DNA of 64,000 nucleotides from Humibacter sp049446075 (lineage in GTDB: Bacteria > Actinomycetota > Actinomycetes > Actinomycetales > Microbacteriaceae): assembly GCF_049446075.1 (NCBI RefSeq), contig NZ_JBMSEB010000002.1, forward strand, positions 372,001 through 436,000, read 5' to 3'. Shown here piece by piece: positions 43,066 to 51,223 of the stretch (positions are counted from its first letter, which is position 1; the number at the start of each line of letters is the position of its first letter). The position numbers and the translations under genes are program-made. The notes beneath the pieces are model-generated. The model did not search any database. It saw nothing but the letters and a program-made list of their open reading frames with translations, and had not been told where the DNA came from.

Positions 43066-43929
43066 TCACCGGTCCTCGCGCAGCCGGGCGAGGCTCTCGC
43101 GGCTGGTCTTGAGTGCTTGCACGCTGGACTCGTAGCTGGTGCGGGCGACGCCGACGAAGATGTAGTCCACGATGGTGAGCTGTGCGATGCGACTGGCCAT
43201 CGCGCCAGAACGGAACGTGGTCTCGCGCACCGACGTGAGCAGCGTGAGATCCGCGTCGCGGGTGACCGGTGAGTCGGGCGCGTTCGTGATCGCGACCGTG
43301 ACCGCGCCTCCCTTGTGAGCGACGCGCAGCAGTTCGCACACCTCTCTCGTCTGACCGCCGTGCGAGAAGCCGATCACGACGTCGTGCGCACCGAGAAGGG
43401 ATGCCGAGCTGATCGCATCGTGCGCGTCCGTGAAGGCGAGCGCGACGCGGCCGATGCGCAGCAGCTTCTCCCTCAGGTCGCGGGCACCCATGTTGCTGGC
43501 CGCGACGCCAAACGCGACAGTGCGCTGCGCGGCGGCTACAGCATCGATGACGCGCTGCAGCGTGTCGAGGTCGAGGCCTGCTGCCGTCTCCCGGATGCCG
43601 AACAGCTCCGAACCGCTGATCTTGGCGACAGTCTCCGCAAGCGTGTCATTCGGGCCGATGTCGGATCCGTAGCTGCTGTCGGTTCCGAGCTGAGCCGTCT
43701 CGGCGGCGAGTTCGGCGGCCATCTGCAGCTTCAGGGCGGCGTAACCGGGGAACCCGAGCGTTCGGGCGAACCGCACGAGTGTCGTCTCGGATGTCTCGCA
43801 CAACTTCGCGAGCTCCGTGATCGTCATCTCGAGCACGACCTGCGGGCGGGCCACCACCACCTCCGCGATGCGCTTCATCGACGGCGGATATTGGTCGGTG
43901 AGGGCCTGCATGCTCGACTGGATGCTCAT
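43066..43929 (-). CDS. MurR/RpiR-family regulator (HTH plus SIS domain)
   Basis: 287 residues from the ATG at 43929, with GGAAGCG upstream; an extension to 43974 is possible but adds a basic tail only. The N-terminal helix-turn-helix is EMTITELAKLCETSETTLVRFARTLGFPGYAALK. The SIS domain (about 120-260) carries ASNMGARDLREKLLRIG and VIGFSHGGQTREV, which bind sugar phosphates such as MurNAc-6-phosphate. Leads a run of three genes: itself, a beta-lactamase-fold hydrolase and a CHAP protein, consistent with cell-wall turnover. Upstream lie TCAATG...CATTGA (43987-44015) and an 11-bp tandem repeat. Confidence 0.9.
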   Translation of the reverse strand: MSIQSSMQALTDQYPPSMKRIAEVVVARPQVVLEMTITELAKLCETSETTLVRFARTLGFPGYAALKLQMAAELAAETAQLGTDSSYGSDIGPNDTLAETVAKISGSELFGIRETAAGLDLDTLQRVIDAVAAAQRTVAFGVAASNMGARDLREKLLRIGRVALAFTDAHDAISSASLLGAHDVVIGFSHGGQTREVCELLRVAHKGGAVTVAITNAPDSPVTRDADLTLLTSVRETTFRSGAMASRIAQLTIVDYIFVGVARTSYESSVQALKTSRESLARLREDR

Positions 43930-44080
43930 GGCTGAACGCTTCCACACGGTGCGGTCGCGCCGCGCGTGCGACATCCCCGACGCATGTCAATGATTTTCAT
44001 GCTTTGACCCATTGATGGCGATGATATCCATCCGGCGGTGGCGCGTCGACCCCTCCAGTCGCACGGTCTGCGCCCCGATC

Positions 44081-44124
44081 CCGAGCTAGTGCCAAGCTAT
44101 TGCCGAGCTATTGCCGAGCTACCA
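44081..44124. repeat. 11-bp tandem repeat (CCGAGCTATTG), four copies
   Basis: Units at 44081, 44092, 44103 and 44114 are each 11 bases, with consensus CC(G/A)AGCTATTG. The spacing equals about one helical turn. They lie 150-200 bases upstream of the RpiR-type gene and downstream of the HNH gene. Iteron-like; a regulator site is possible. Confidence 0.8.
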
Positions 44125-44175
44125 AGCGAGTAAGCACCTCACGCTTGAGCGGTTCATCCCCTCTTTGAGCACGCT

Positions 44176-45549
44176 TCACCTCCTCGGGACTGTGCGCGGT
44201 TCGACATTGCGCCATTGCCCCTTGGGGTCGATCCATCCGGGTGCGCGGACTTGGGGCCTCCCCTGTTGCATGCGCACCGACCAACCGCCGGTGTCGATGG
44301 ATCGATGGTGGAACCAGCAGAGGGTGACGCCGTTGTCGGTGTGGGTCGGTCCGCCCCGGGAATGCTCCAGCACATGGTGCACCTCGCACCAGCCGGCAGG
44401 GACGCGGCAGCCGGTGATGACGCATCCTCCGTCACGCACCGAGATCGCCCGGCGCTGCTGCGGAGTGAAGCACCGTTCGGGCGACCACAACGAGACGATC
44501 CGGCCGTCTCGGATCAGTAGTTTCTGGATGCCGCCGGCGCAGGCGAACTGAGTGATCGCGGCCATCGGTATCGGCTCATCCACCCCGTCGATCCAACCGG
44601 CACCCCGCCCCGCCGCGAGGTCGCGTTCGTCGACCGTGACCAACACGGTCGGTGCCGCGCCGCCCATCGACGCCACTTCGGCGGAGCGGGCGGCGGCATC
44701 GATCAGCGACGCGAACGCGTCATGACGTTTCTGCGGCGACGTTCGCTCATCGAGGCCGCGCTCCGCATGGGCGTCTCCGTCGAGGAAGACGGGGTCGGAC
44801 TTAGGAGACACGACCGCGGCGATGGCCTGCTCGAGCTTGCCGGAGATCTCCGGCATGAGCTCCATGCGATACCGCACCAGACCATCGCGGGTGCCCAATC
44901 GGATCAGGGCCCGACGCCGCATGGCTTCCTCGGCGTCGGTGTCGACCCCGTCCGGATCGAGCGCGACCTTCCACACCGCGGCCTGCACGCGAGTCTGGTC
45001 CGCGGTGAAACCAGAGACCGCGGATGCCACGAGTTCCGCTTCCGCGGTCTCCCAATCCGCCGGCTCGGCCCGAAGCTCGACTCCAGCCAGGGTGGAGACG
45101 ATGATCCGCGCAGCGTCCTCCCCGATCTCACCCGTCGCCAACGCTGCAGCGACCGCGGGGAACCTCGCCGGCAACACGTCGCCGGTCAGGGACCCGCGGA
45201 CGGCGACAGCCTGGCCCAGGGACGCACGCCTGCAGGCGGTCGCCTCCGACGAGCCGGTGAGGCGGGCGATCAACTCGGCTGGGGTGCGGCATCCGTTGCG
45301 GGCGGACAAGCGCTCGGTCCCCAGCCCCTTCGGAGACCTCTCCGTGATCTGACCTGCGCAATGCGCACGCAGGGAATCCACCTTGCGGCCGAGGATCTCC
45401 ACGGCTCGCGTCGCCGCCAACAACTCGGCGTCACTGAGACTACGAACATCGGCAGCCGGCAGCACCTCATCCAGCGTCGCAGAGATCGCCTCGAACACGT
45501 CGGTGATCGTCGTCGAGGTATCGACAACGGGTGCGTTCGAGGTGCTCAT
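44176..45549 (-). CDS. DUF222-HNH endonuclease protein
   Basis: 457 residues. DUF222 domain (about residues 30-340) followed by an HNH nuclease with zinc-like Cys pairs CVITGCRVPAGWCEVHH, then HVLEHSRGGPTHTDNGVTLCWFHHRS, where His and Asn form the active site. Actinobacteria carry many such genes, one of the 13E12-repeat type families; their role is unknown and mobility has been proposed. This copy is intact. It is bounded downstream by an 11-bp iteron-like repeat (44081-44124) and upstream by an 8-bp tandem repeat (45665-45696). Confidence 0.93.
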   Translation of the reverse strand: MSTSNAPVVDTSTTITDVFEAISATLDEVLPAADVRSLSDAELLAATRAVEILGRKVDSLRAHCAGQITERSPKGLGTERLSARNGCRTPAELIARLTGSSEATACRRASLGQAVAVRGSLTGDVLPARFPAVAAALATGEIGEDAARIIVSTLAGVELRAEPADWETAEAELVASAVSGFTADQTRVQAAVWKVALDPDGVDTDAEEAMRRRALIRLGTRDGLVRYRMELMPEISGKLEQAIAAVVSPKSDPVFLDGDAHAERGLDERTSPQKRHDAFASLIDAAARSAEVASMGGAAPTVLVTVDERDLAAGRGAGWIDGVDEPIPMAAITQFACAGGIQKLLIRDGRIVSLWSPERCFTPQQRRAISVRDGGCVITGCRVPAGWCEVHHVLEHSRGGPTHTDNGVTLCWFHHRSIDTGGWSVRMQQGRPQVRAPGWIDPKGQWRNVEPRTVPRR

Positions 45550-45664
45550 GTCGATCAGTCAACCAGCACCCACCGACATTCTTATCTTGCTTCTCATCAG
45601 GGATTTTTACTGTGGAAAACGCGCCGCGTGGGCATCCTGTGGACGGAAAGGCGGCGGGACGGTC

Positions 45665-45696
45665 AGACGGCAAGACGGCAAGACAGCAAGACGCCG
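45665..45696. repeat. 8-bp tandem repeat (AGACGGCA), four copies
   Basis: Units AGACGGCA, AGACGGCA, AGACAGCA and AGACGCCG at 45665-45696 lie in the 235-base gap between the HNH gene and the GyrI-like gene. The rest of that gap shows no clear feature. Such short repeats often vary in copy number. Confidence 0.75.
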
Positions 45697-45787
45697 CGCC
45701 GGCAGCGACAGCGCGCGCAGATACACCCGGCTCGAGGCTCCGGGTGCCGTCCCTTGCGCCCTCGCCGGAAGCTGACAGAATGCGGTG

Positions 45788-46294
45788 ATGCGCGAAGAGG
45801 AGCTCGATATCGTAAGCGGCCCGCGGTTGGAACGGCGCCCTGAAGTCGCGACCCTGGGCATTCGCGAGACGGTACCGTTCCGCACGATGCTCTCCCACCG
45901 CGACCGACTGCTCACGGAACTGATCCAGTGGCTCACCGACCACGGCGTAGAACCAGACGGACCCTTCTTTCTGCGGCTCCACGTCGTAGACATGTCTGAC
46001 CTCATGGACATCGAGGTCGGGGTCGCGGGCGCCAGCGATGACGCCGACGGCCGCGTTCAAGCGGGAACACTTCCCGCCGGCGATTACGCCGTCCTGGCGT
46101 ACCGAGTGAAATCGTTGGCGGCGAACCGTCTACTCCACCGCTGGGTGCGCGAACAAGGACTCCTGCTCGACACACGCCCTGACCCTCACGGCGAGGCCTT
46201 CGCTTGTCGATGCGAGACCTATCTGACTGATCCACGTACGGAGAAGCGGAAGAAGCTCTGGGTCGTCGAGCTGGCCTTCTTGACGCGAAGCTAG
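45788..46294 (+). CDS. GyrI-like/effector-binding-domain protein
   Basis: 168 residues from the ATG at 45788 (an upstream GTG at 45785 is one codon away). Sequence RPEVATLGIRETVPFRTMLSH, then PFFLRLHVVDMSDLMDIEVGV and VQAGTLPAGDYAVLAYRV, matches the AraC-effector-binding/GyrI fold, a double beta-alpha-beta-beta module binding small molecules. It lacks a DNA-binding domain. Function is not known; it may be an intracellular sponge for hydrophobic ligands. Ends with ETYLTDPRTEKRKKLWVVELAFL. Confidence 0.8.
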   Translation: MREEELDIVSGPRLERRPEVATLGIRETVPFRTMLSHRDRLLTELIQWLTDHGVEPDGPFFLRLHVVDMSDLMDIEVGVAGASDDADGRVQAGTLPAGDYAVLAYRVKSLAANRLLHRWVREQGLLLDTRPDPHGEAFACRCETYLTDPRTEKRKKLWVVELAFLTRS

Positions 46295-46323
46295 CTTTCC
46301 CGTCGGTCAATCCCCGAGAAGTC

Positions 46324-46884
46324 TCAACCCCGAACCCGATACCGCAGGTACACGACGCCGTTCCGGAATCGATGCTCATCAAGGAGCTCGAGGTCGGCGC
46401 GCACTCCGGTCGGCAGCCCCGGCTTGCCCCCGCCGACGACGACGGGAAAGACGAACAGTTGGCACTCGTCGACCAGCCCGGCCTTGAAAGCCTGTGTCGC
46501 GAGGTCCGCGCCTCCTACCGCAAGGTCGCGGTCGGCCGCGCCCTTCATTTCCCGTACTGCGGCGGCGTCGAAATGGCGTTCGAGAACGGTGCCGCCAGTC
46601 GAGACCGAGGCGAGGCTTGTGGAGTACACCACTTTGTGCGCCGCCTGCCAGGCCTTCGCGAATTCGGCCATGAGGTCGGACTGCGCGGCCAGAGCGGGTT
46701 CCGTCTCCCAGACGGACATCGCCTCGTACAGGCGCCGCCCGTAGAGAAACGTGCCGACAGACCGCACGAGTTCGGTAATGAACGCGAATACCTCATCGTC
46801 GACCGGCAGCCAGTCGAATGCTCCACGGTCATCCTCGATGTAGCCGTCGAGTGAGATGTTCGTCAGGTAGATCAGCTCTGCCAT
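46324..46884 (-). CDS. Dihydrofolate reductase-family protein (RibD C-terminal fold)
   Basis: 186 residues. N-terminal LIYLTNISLDGYIEDDRGAFDW is the family signature; GTFLYGRRLYEAM and DLAVGGADLATQAFKAGLVDECQLFVFPVVVGGGK mark the NADPH site. Such proteins are reductases of unknown substrate (YyaP/YwjB type). Convergent with the GyrI-like gene. ATG start. Confidence 0.9.
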   Translation of the reverse strand: MAELIYLTNISLDGYIEDDRGAFDWLPVDDEVFAFITELVRSVGTFLYGRRLYEAMSVWETEPALAAQSDLMAEFAKAWQAAHKVVYSTSLASVSTGGTVLERHFDAAAVREMKGAADRDLAVGGADLATQAFKAGLVDECQLFVFPVVVGGGKPGLPTGVRADLELLDEHRFRNGVVYLRYRVRG

Positions 46885-46990
46885 CGCTCAGCCCCTCGAT
46901 CGTCGATTGAAACAGCCTAGATATTCACCGGCGCAGCGCCCAGCTTGGTGAACGCTTGGCGCCAATCTTCCTCGCTCCGATGCGCGACGC

Positions 46991-47002
46991 GGGGGGGGGG
47001 GG
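46991..47002. repeat. G12 homopolymer tract
   Basis: Twelve consecutive G at 46991-47002, 47 bases upstream of the start codon at 47049. A run of this length is rare and prone to slippage. It might alter promoter spacing or may be an assembly artefact. Confidence 0.9.
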
Positions 47003-47048
47003 AGCGGGCGGATGTCCAGGCGCCGTTCACCCCGATTACCTTCGACTC

Positions 47049-47630
47049 ATGAGACTTCCGCCACCCCCAGCGGCCGCGAGCTGGAGCCACCAGGGCGTTC
47101 GGGCCGGTTTCGAGGTCGCGTTCTTCCGCGATCTGGGCGTCGGCCATCGTCTGACCGGTCACACGACTGCGTACGAGTCCGGTGCTCTGTGGTCGGTCGG
47201 CTACGAGGTGATCGTGGACGGTGCGTGGAGAACGGTAGAGGTGCAGGCATCCAATCTGAGCACTGCGGGCACGAACGAACTGGTGCTGGAGCGCGACGCG
47301 GACAACAGATGGATCGTCAACGGCGAGCTGCGGCCCGAGCTCGACGGATGCCTAGACATCGACTTCGAGTCGTCGGCCGTCACGAACACGCTTCCCATCC
47401 ACCGACTCGATTTCGTCGTAGGAACGGGAATCGATGTGCCGGCTGCGTTCGTGCGTGCCGATGACCTTCGGTCCGAACGGCTCGAACAGAGATACCTGCT
47501 GACCGAGGTCACTCCCGAGGGGATGTTGTTCCACTACGAGTCATCCACCTTCGACTTCGAGTGCGATCTGCGTTACGACCTCGCGGGCCTCGTCGTGGAG
47601 TATCCGGGTATCGCCACCAGGATGAGTTAG
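47049..47630 (+). CDS. Putative glycolipid-binding protein (Glycolipid_bind/DUF1089 family)
   Basis: 193 residues from the ATG at 47049; an in-frame TTG extension to 46956 crosses the G12 tract and is less likely. Sequence shows AYESGALWSVGYEVIVDGAWRTVEVQASN, ELVLERDADNRWIVNGELRPELDGCLDIDFESSAVTNTLPIHRL and FHYESSTFDFECDLRYDLAGLVVEYPG, the conserved features of PF06475. The fold is a beta-rich cup; in Pseudomonas the family was linked to glycolipid binding. The gene stands alone with a G12 run 47 bases upstream of its start. Confidence 0.85.
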   Translation: MRLPPPPAAASWSHQGVRAGFEVAFFRDLGVGHRLTGHTTAYESGALWSVGYEVIVDGAWRTVEVQASNLSTAGTNELVLERDADNRWIVNGELRPELDGCLDIDFESSAVTNTLPIHRLDFVVGTGIDVPAAFVRADDLRSERLEQRYLLTEVTPEGMLFHYESSTFDFECDLRYDLAGLVVEYPGIATRMS

Positions 47631-47639
47631 CGTCCTCGT

Positions 47640-48434
47640 TCAGCGGCCAGCGAACTCCTCGAAGCGTCGCTGCATGTCGGCGTACGAGGTGGCGGATGGC
47701 GCTGTGCCGCCTTCCCGGATGACCTCCGCCACGTGCACGGCGGCATCGATCGCGGCTCGGAACGGCAGCGATCCGGTGCTCACTCGCCGAATTCCCAGCT
47801 CGCCCAACTGCTCGAGGGTCAGGTCGGGTGACGCCAGAACGTTCACGGGCACCGGGATGCTCCTCGCAAGCCGTTCCAAGAGTCGCGCTTCCGCCGCTCC
47901 CGGCACGAAGATCCCGTCGGCGCCTGCATCCACGTAGACCATCGCCCGGTCGATCGTCGCCTCAGGGGAGTCCTCGATGTGGAACCAATACGTGTCTACC
48001 CGGGCGTTGACGAAGAGGTTCGGCACGGTCCGTTTGATCGCCGTGACTTTCGCAGCCACCGCACTCGGCTCGACCAACCCGCCGTTCCGGGAGTCCTCCA
48101 GGTTGACTCCGGCGACGCCGAGGTCTTCGACATACGCGGCGACCTCACTCGCATCGTCGCTGTATCCGTCTTCGATGTCCGCCGTGACATGAACGGGCAG
48201 GGAACGAATCCGCATCACCAGTTCACGCGTGGCGTTCCGACTCGAACTCGCCCCGTCCGGCTGGCCGAGCGAGCCGTTCACACCGAAGCTGGTCGTTCCG
48301 ACCGCGGCGAAACCGGCATCGACGTATGCGAGCGCTGAGGCGATGTCCCACGCGTTGGGCAGCAGAAGCGGATGCGGCCCCGCATGCAGTTCCGCGAACG
48401 TCATCGCCGGTCCGGGTTGGGCATTCGTCGTCAT
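47640..48434 (-). CDS. Isocitrate lyase/PEP mutase-family protein
   Basis: 264 residues from the ATG at 48434; GGGGATC lies upstream. TIM-barrel enzyme with PLLLPNAWDIASALAYVDAGFAAVGTTSFGV, the metal-binding DIEDGYSDD and NLEDSRNGG segments, and ARVDTYWF. The catalytic Cys loop of isocitrate lyase (KKCGH) is absent, so it is nearer the phosphonopyruvate hydrolase/carboxyvinyl phosphonate mutase branch. The substrate is unknown. Convergent with the glycolipid-binding gene; divergent from the FAD oxidase. Confidence 0.88.
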   Translation of the reverse strand: MTTNAQPGPAMTFAELHAGPHPLLLPNAWDIASALAYVDAGFAAVGTTSFGVNGSLGQPDGASSSRNATRELVMRIRSLPVHVTADIEDGYSDDASEVAAYVEDLGVAGVNLEDSRNGGLVEPSAVAAKVTAIKRTVPNLFVNARVDTYWFHIEDSPEATIDRAMVYVDAGADGIFVPGAAEARLLERLARSIPVPVNVLASPDLTLEQLGELGIRRVSTGSLPFRAAIDAAVHVAEVIREGGTAPSATSYADMQRRFEEFAGR

Positions 48435-48649
48435 GAGAGATCCCCGCTTCTTCGGTATCACTGATTCCTACACCCGAGGCCCGACCGCTCACCCGAAGCA
48501 GACGAATCGCCCGACCGCACACCGATTCGCGACTGATTCCATCCGTGCTCCCACAAGCGAGGTTGCGAAGATTGACTCGGGACGTGCCATCCGTCGCAGG
48601 GTGGGCGGAATTAAAGGCGCGTCCGCGAGCCGAATCGAGTGAGGCATCC

Positions 48650-50104
48650 ATGGGCACAACAGTGTTCGAGCGGCAACGCCCGAGCGCCGCGACCATCGAT
48701 CACGCGCTGCAGAGCGTCAGGCAGGCGGTGTTCTGGCTGGAGGATGCCCCGGGCGAGCACTTCCCGTCGCTCACCTCGAGCACGTCGGCCGACCTCGTCG
48801 TCGTGGGCGGAGGCTACTCGGGTCTGTGGACCGCGCTGCAGGCCAAGCGACGCGACCCGGACGCGAGCGTCATCCTGCTCGAAGCGAAGACCATCGGCTG
48901 GGCGGCATCCGGGCGCAACGGCGGCTTCGCGGAGTCCAGCCTGACCCACGGCGGAGAGAACGGCCGCAGCAGGTTCCCCGACGAGTACGACCTGCTCGAG
49001 CGCATGGGACGCGAGAACCTCGACGCCATCGAGTCCACCATCCGCGAGCTGAGGCTCGACGTCGACTGGGAACGCAACGGATCCATCGACCTCGCTGTCG
49101 AGCCCCATCAGGTGGAGTGGCTGCGCGAGGGCGCCGATGGCGCAGACAACGTGTTCCTCGAGAGCGCCGAGGTGCAGGCATCCGTTCATTCGCCCACCTA
49201 TCTCGGCGGGCTTTTGCACAAGCGGGACAGCGCGCTCGTGCACCCGGCGAAGCTCGCAAGAGAGCTCGCGCGGGCATGCGCGGATGCCGGTGTGCAGCTC
49301 TTCGAGAACACACCCGCCACGGAGCTGGTCACCTCGGGCGCGACGCGCGAAGAGGGCGTCGACGTGCGCACTGCCGCCCGTGACCTCACCGGACGGCCGT
49401 CGGCGGCCGTTGTGCGGGCGAAGCGGGTGGCGCTCGGCACGAACGTGTTCCCATCGCTGCTGAAGCGCAACCGTCTCTACACCGTGCCCGTCTACGACTA
49501 CGTGCTGATGACGGAGCCGCTGTCAGCCGAGCAGCTGGATGCCATCGGCTGGCAGGGCAGGCAGGGGCTCGGCGACAGCGCGAACCAGTTCCACTACTAC
49601 CGGTTGAGCGCAGACAATCGCATTCTGTTCGGCGGCTACGACGCCGTGTACCACTACGGCGGCCGCGTTCGAGAGCAGTACGAACGGCGAGAGGCCACCC
49701 ACCGCAGGCTCGCCGAGCATTTCTTCACGACGTTCCCGCAGCTGCACGGGCTGCGCTTCACACACAAGTGGGCGGGCGCCATCGACACCTGCAGCAGGTT
49801 CTGCGCCTTCTTCGGCACGGCGCGCAACGGCCGGGTCGCCTACGCGACGGGTTTCACAGGTCTCGGTGTCGCCGCGACGCACTTCGGCGCCGAGGTGATG
49901 CTCGACCTGCTTTCCGGCGCCGACACCGAACGCACCCGGCTCGAGCTGGTACGCACCAAGCCGATCCCCTTCCCGCCCGAGCCGGCGGCATCCGTCGGCG
50001 TCAACCTGATGCGCTGGGCACTCGACCGGGCCGACCATCACGAGGGACGCCGCAACCTCTTTCTGCGCACCATGGATGCCGTCGGCCTCGGCTTCGACTC
50101 CTGA
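48650..50104 (+). CDS. FAD-dependent amine oxidoreductase (gamma-glutamylputrescine oxidase/PuuB-like)
   Basis: 484 residues from the ATG at 48650. The FAD site is LVVVGGGYSGLWTALQAKRRD (about residues 49-68) followed by the ASGRNGGFAES loop typical of the DAO/PuuB group, then YDAVYHYGG and the C-terminal ATGFTGLGVAATHFGAEVMLDLL, the second FAD-contacting motif. PuuB oxidises gamma-glutamylputrescine in the Puu polyamine route. With the pot, gab and aminotransferase genes in the window this fits amine catabolism. Stands alone; downstream is a repeat-filled gap. Confidence 0.9.
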   Translation: MGTTVFERQRPSAATIDHALQSVRQAVFWLEDAPGEHFPSLTSSTSADLVVVGGGYSGLWTALQAKRRDPDASVILLEAKTIGWAASGRNGGFAESSLTHGGENGRSRFPDEYDLLERMGRENLDAIESTIRELRLDVDWERNGSIDLAVEPHQVEWLREGADGADNVFLESAEVQASVHSPTYLGGLLHKRDSALVHPAKLARELARACADAGVQLFENTPATELVTSGATREEGVDVRTAARDLTGRPSAAVVRAKRVALGTNVFPSLLKRNRLYTVPVYDYVLMTEPLSAEQLDAIGWQGRQGLGDSANQFHYYRLSADNRILFGGYDAVYHYGGRVREQYERREATHRRLAEHFFTTFPQLHGLRFTHKWAGAIDTCSRFCAFFGTARNGRVAYATGFTGLGVAATHFGAEVMLDLLSGADTERTRLELVRTKPIPFPPEPAASVGVNLMRWALDRADHHEGRRNLFLRTMDAVGLGFDS

Positions 50105-50146
50105 GCCGAGGCATCCGTCAGCCCGGCGGGCGGTCAGCCGAGGGCC

Positions 50147-50315
50147 GCAGCCGAGGGCTCCAGCCAAGGCCTTCAGCTGCTGCGCCAGAAGTCCGCGTTT
50201 GCGCCAGGTTATGTGGGCTGCAGCCGAGGGCTCCAGCCAAGGCCTTCTGCTGCTGCGCCAGAAACGAGCGTTTGCGCCAGGTTATGTGGCGCAGCAACCG
50301 CAAACTGGCGCAAAC
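50147..50315. repeat. 73-bp direct duplication with TTGCGCCAG palindrome
   Basis: Unit A starts at 50147 and unit B at 50220, both GCAGCCGAGGGCTCCAGCC and onward, nearly identical over about 73 bases. Each holds TGCGCCAGAA and GTTTGCGCCAGGTTATGTGG. At the end GTTTGCGCCAG (50270-50280) faces CTGGCGCAAAC (50305-50315), a perfect 11-bp inverted repeat. Related in word and layout to the array at 22795-23217. Confidence 0.8.
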
Positions 50316-50362
50316 GTTCGGCTGGTCAGTCAGCAGGGCGGCCGGCGCGCAGGCGGCCGAGG

Positions 50363-50794
50363 CTAGCGAGCCGGCCGCCAGGCATCCTTCCCGGGCGGAT
50401 GCCCCGACCCGGCCTCGCGAAGCCGCGGCAGAAAGTGCGCCCAGCCGCCCTCGTGGCCGGGCAGCAGAGCATCCGGCAGGTCGCTGTGGGTCAGCTCCAC
50501 GCGTGTGCCGCCATCGACCGGGACCAGCTCGAAGCTCACGCGTGACGCCCCGGGAGGGAGGTCGTCGCTGCCCGCGAAGCCCCAGGAGACGACGACGCGC
50601 CTTGGCGGATCGACTTCGAGGTACTGTCCGCGCACTGGGTAGCCGGCGATGTCCACCTCGAATCGTCCGCCCGGACGCGGCTCGAGCGACGCGAACTCGC
50701 CCATCCAGGCTGTCATGCCATCGGCGGTGACGAGGTAGTCGAACACCACTGCGGGCTCAGCCGCGATGTCGATGGAGGTGCGGAACTCAGGCAT
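50363..50794 (-). CDS. SRPBCC/AHSA1-family protein
   Basis: 143 residues. START-like fold: FRTSIDIAAEPAVVFDYLVTADGMTAWMGEFASLEPRPGGRFEVDIAGYPVRGQYLEVDPPRRVVVSWGF is the classic opening, and VSFELVPVDGGTRVELTHSDLPD the second half. The gene overlaps the upstream ArsR gene by 8 bases, a common pairing in Actinobacteria where the regulator and the AHSA1-like protein form one operon. Function unknown; a hydrophobic ligand is likely. Confidence 0.9.
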   Translation of the reverse strand: MPEFRTSIDIAAEPAVVFDYLVTADGMTAWMGEFASLEPRPGGRFEVDIAGYPVRGQYLEVDPPRRVVVSWGFAGSDDLPPGASRVSFELVPVDGGTRVELTHSDLPDALLPGHEGGWAHFLPRLREAGSGHPPGKDAWRPAR

Positions 50795-51158
50795 CCGGAT
50801 GCTCCGACTCGCGCGCCGACCCCTCTACCGCGGCCTTCAGCTTCGCGAGTTGCGCGGGCCAGAATCCGTCGAGGTATTCGCGCACGGCTGCGATGCCGTC
50901 GGTGCGCACGACGAAGAGGTGGCGAACCCCTTCGCGCGTCTCGTCGACCAGGCCGGCGTCACGCAGAACTCGCAGGTGATGCGACGTGATCTGCTGCGAG
51001 AGGGCCAGAGCCTCGGCAACATCGCCGACAGCCTGCGGCCGGTCTCGCACCGCGGCGAGGATGGCCCGGCGATTGCGGTCGGCGAGAGCACGCAGCGGGC
51101 GATCGATGCCCTCATCGTCGGCGCCGTCGGCGCGTACCGCGTGCAAGTCGGAAACCAT
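50787..51158 (-). CDS. ArsR-family regulator (SdpR-like)
   Basis: 123 residues. Winged helix: IDRPLRALADRNRRAILAAVRDRPQAVGDVAEALALSQQITSHHLRVLRDAGLVDETREGVRHLFVV, then a C-terminal helix FWPAQLAKLKAAVE. No metal Cys cluster. Coupled with the SRPBCC gene (8-base overlap); the two probably form an autoregulated pair. Divergent from an NTF2-like gene across 65 bases that contain two TGTAC boxes (51174-51178, 51190-51194). Confidence 0.9.
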   Translation of the reverse strand: MVSDLHAVRADGADDEGIDRPLRALADRNRRAILAAVRDRPQAVGDVAEALALSQQITSHHLRVLRDAGLVDETREGVRHLFVVRTDGIAAVREYLDGFWPAQLAKLKAAVEGSARESEHPDA

Positions 51159-51173
51159 ACGTCGAGGCTACCA

Positions 51174-51194
51174 TGTACCAATTCACTCTTGTAC
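51174..51194. promoter_or_regulatory. TGTAC direct repeats between arsR-like and NTF2-like genes
   Basis: TGTAC at 51174-51178 and at 51190-51194, 16 bases apart, in the AT-richer gap between divergent starts at 51158 and 51224. The second is preceded by CTT to give CTTGTAC, a word also found before gabT/pucR. Candidate ArsR operator. Confidence 0.45.
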
Positions 51195-51223
51195 TAATGT
51201 TCGTTTGTATTTAGAGTGGCGAC

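Noticed and set aside
44176..45549. Homing or phage HNH endonuclease in an intron or prophage
   Set aside because: The DUF222-HNH layout is common as a chromosomal actinobacterial family; no phage genes or split host gene nearby.
46956..47630. Longer start for the glycolipid-binding gene through the G12 tract
   Set aside because: It needs a TTG start without a ribosome site, and the family domain begins after the ATG at 47049.
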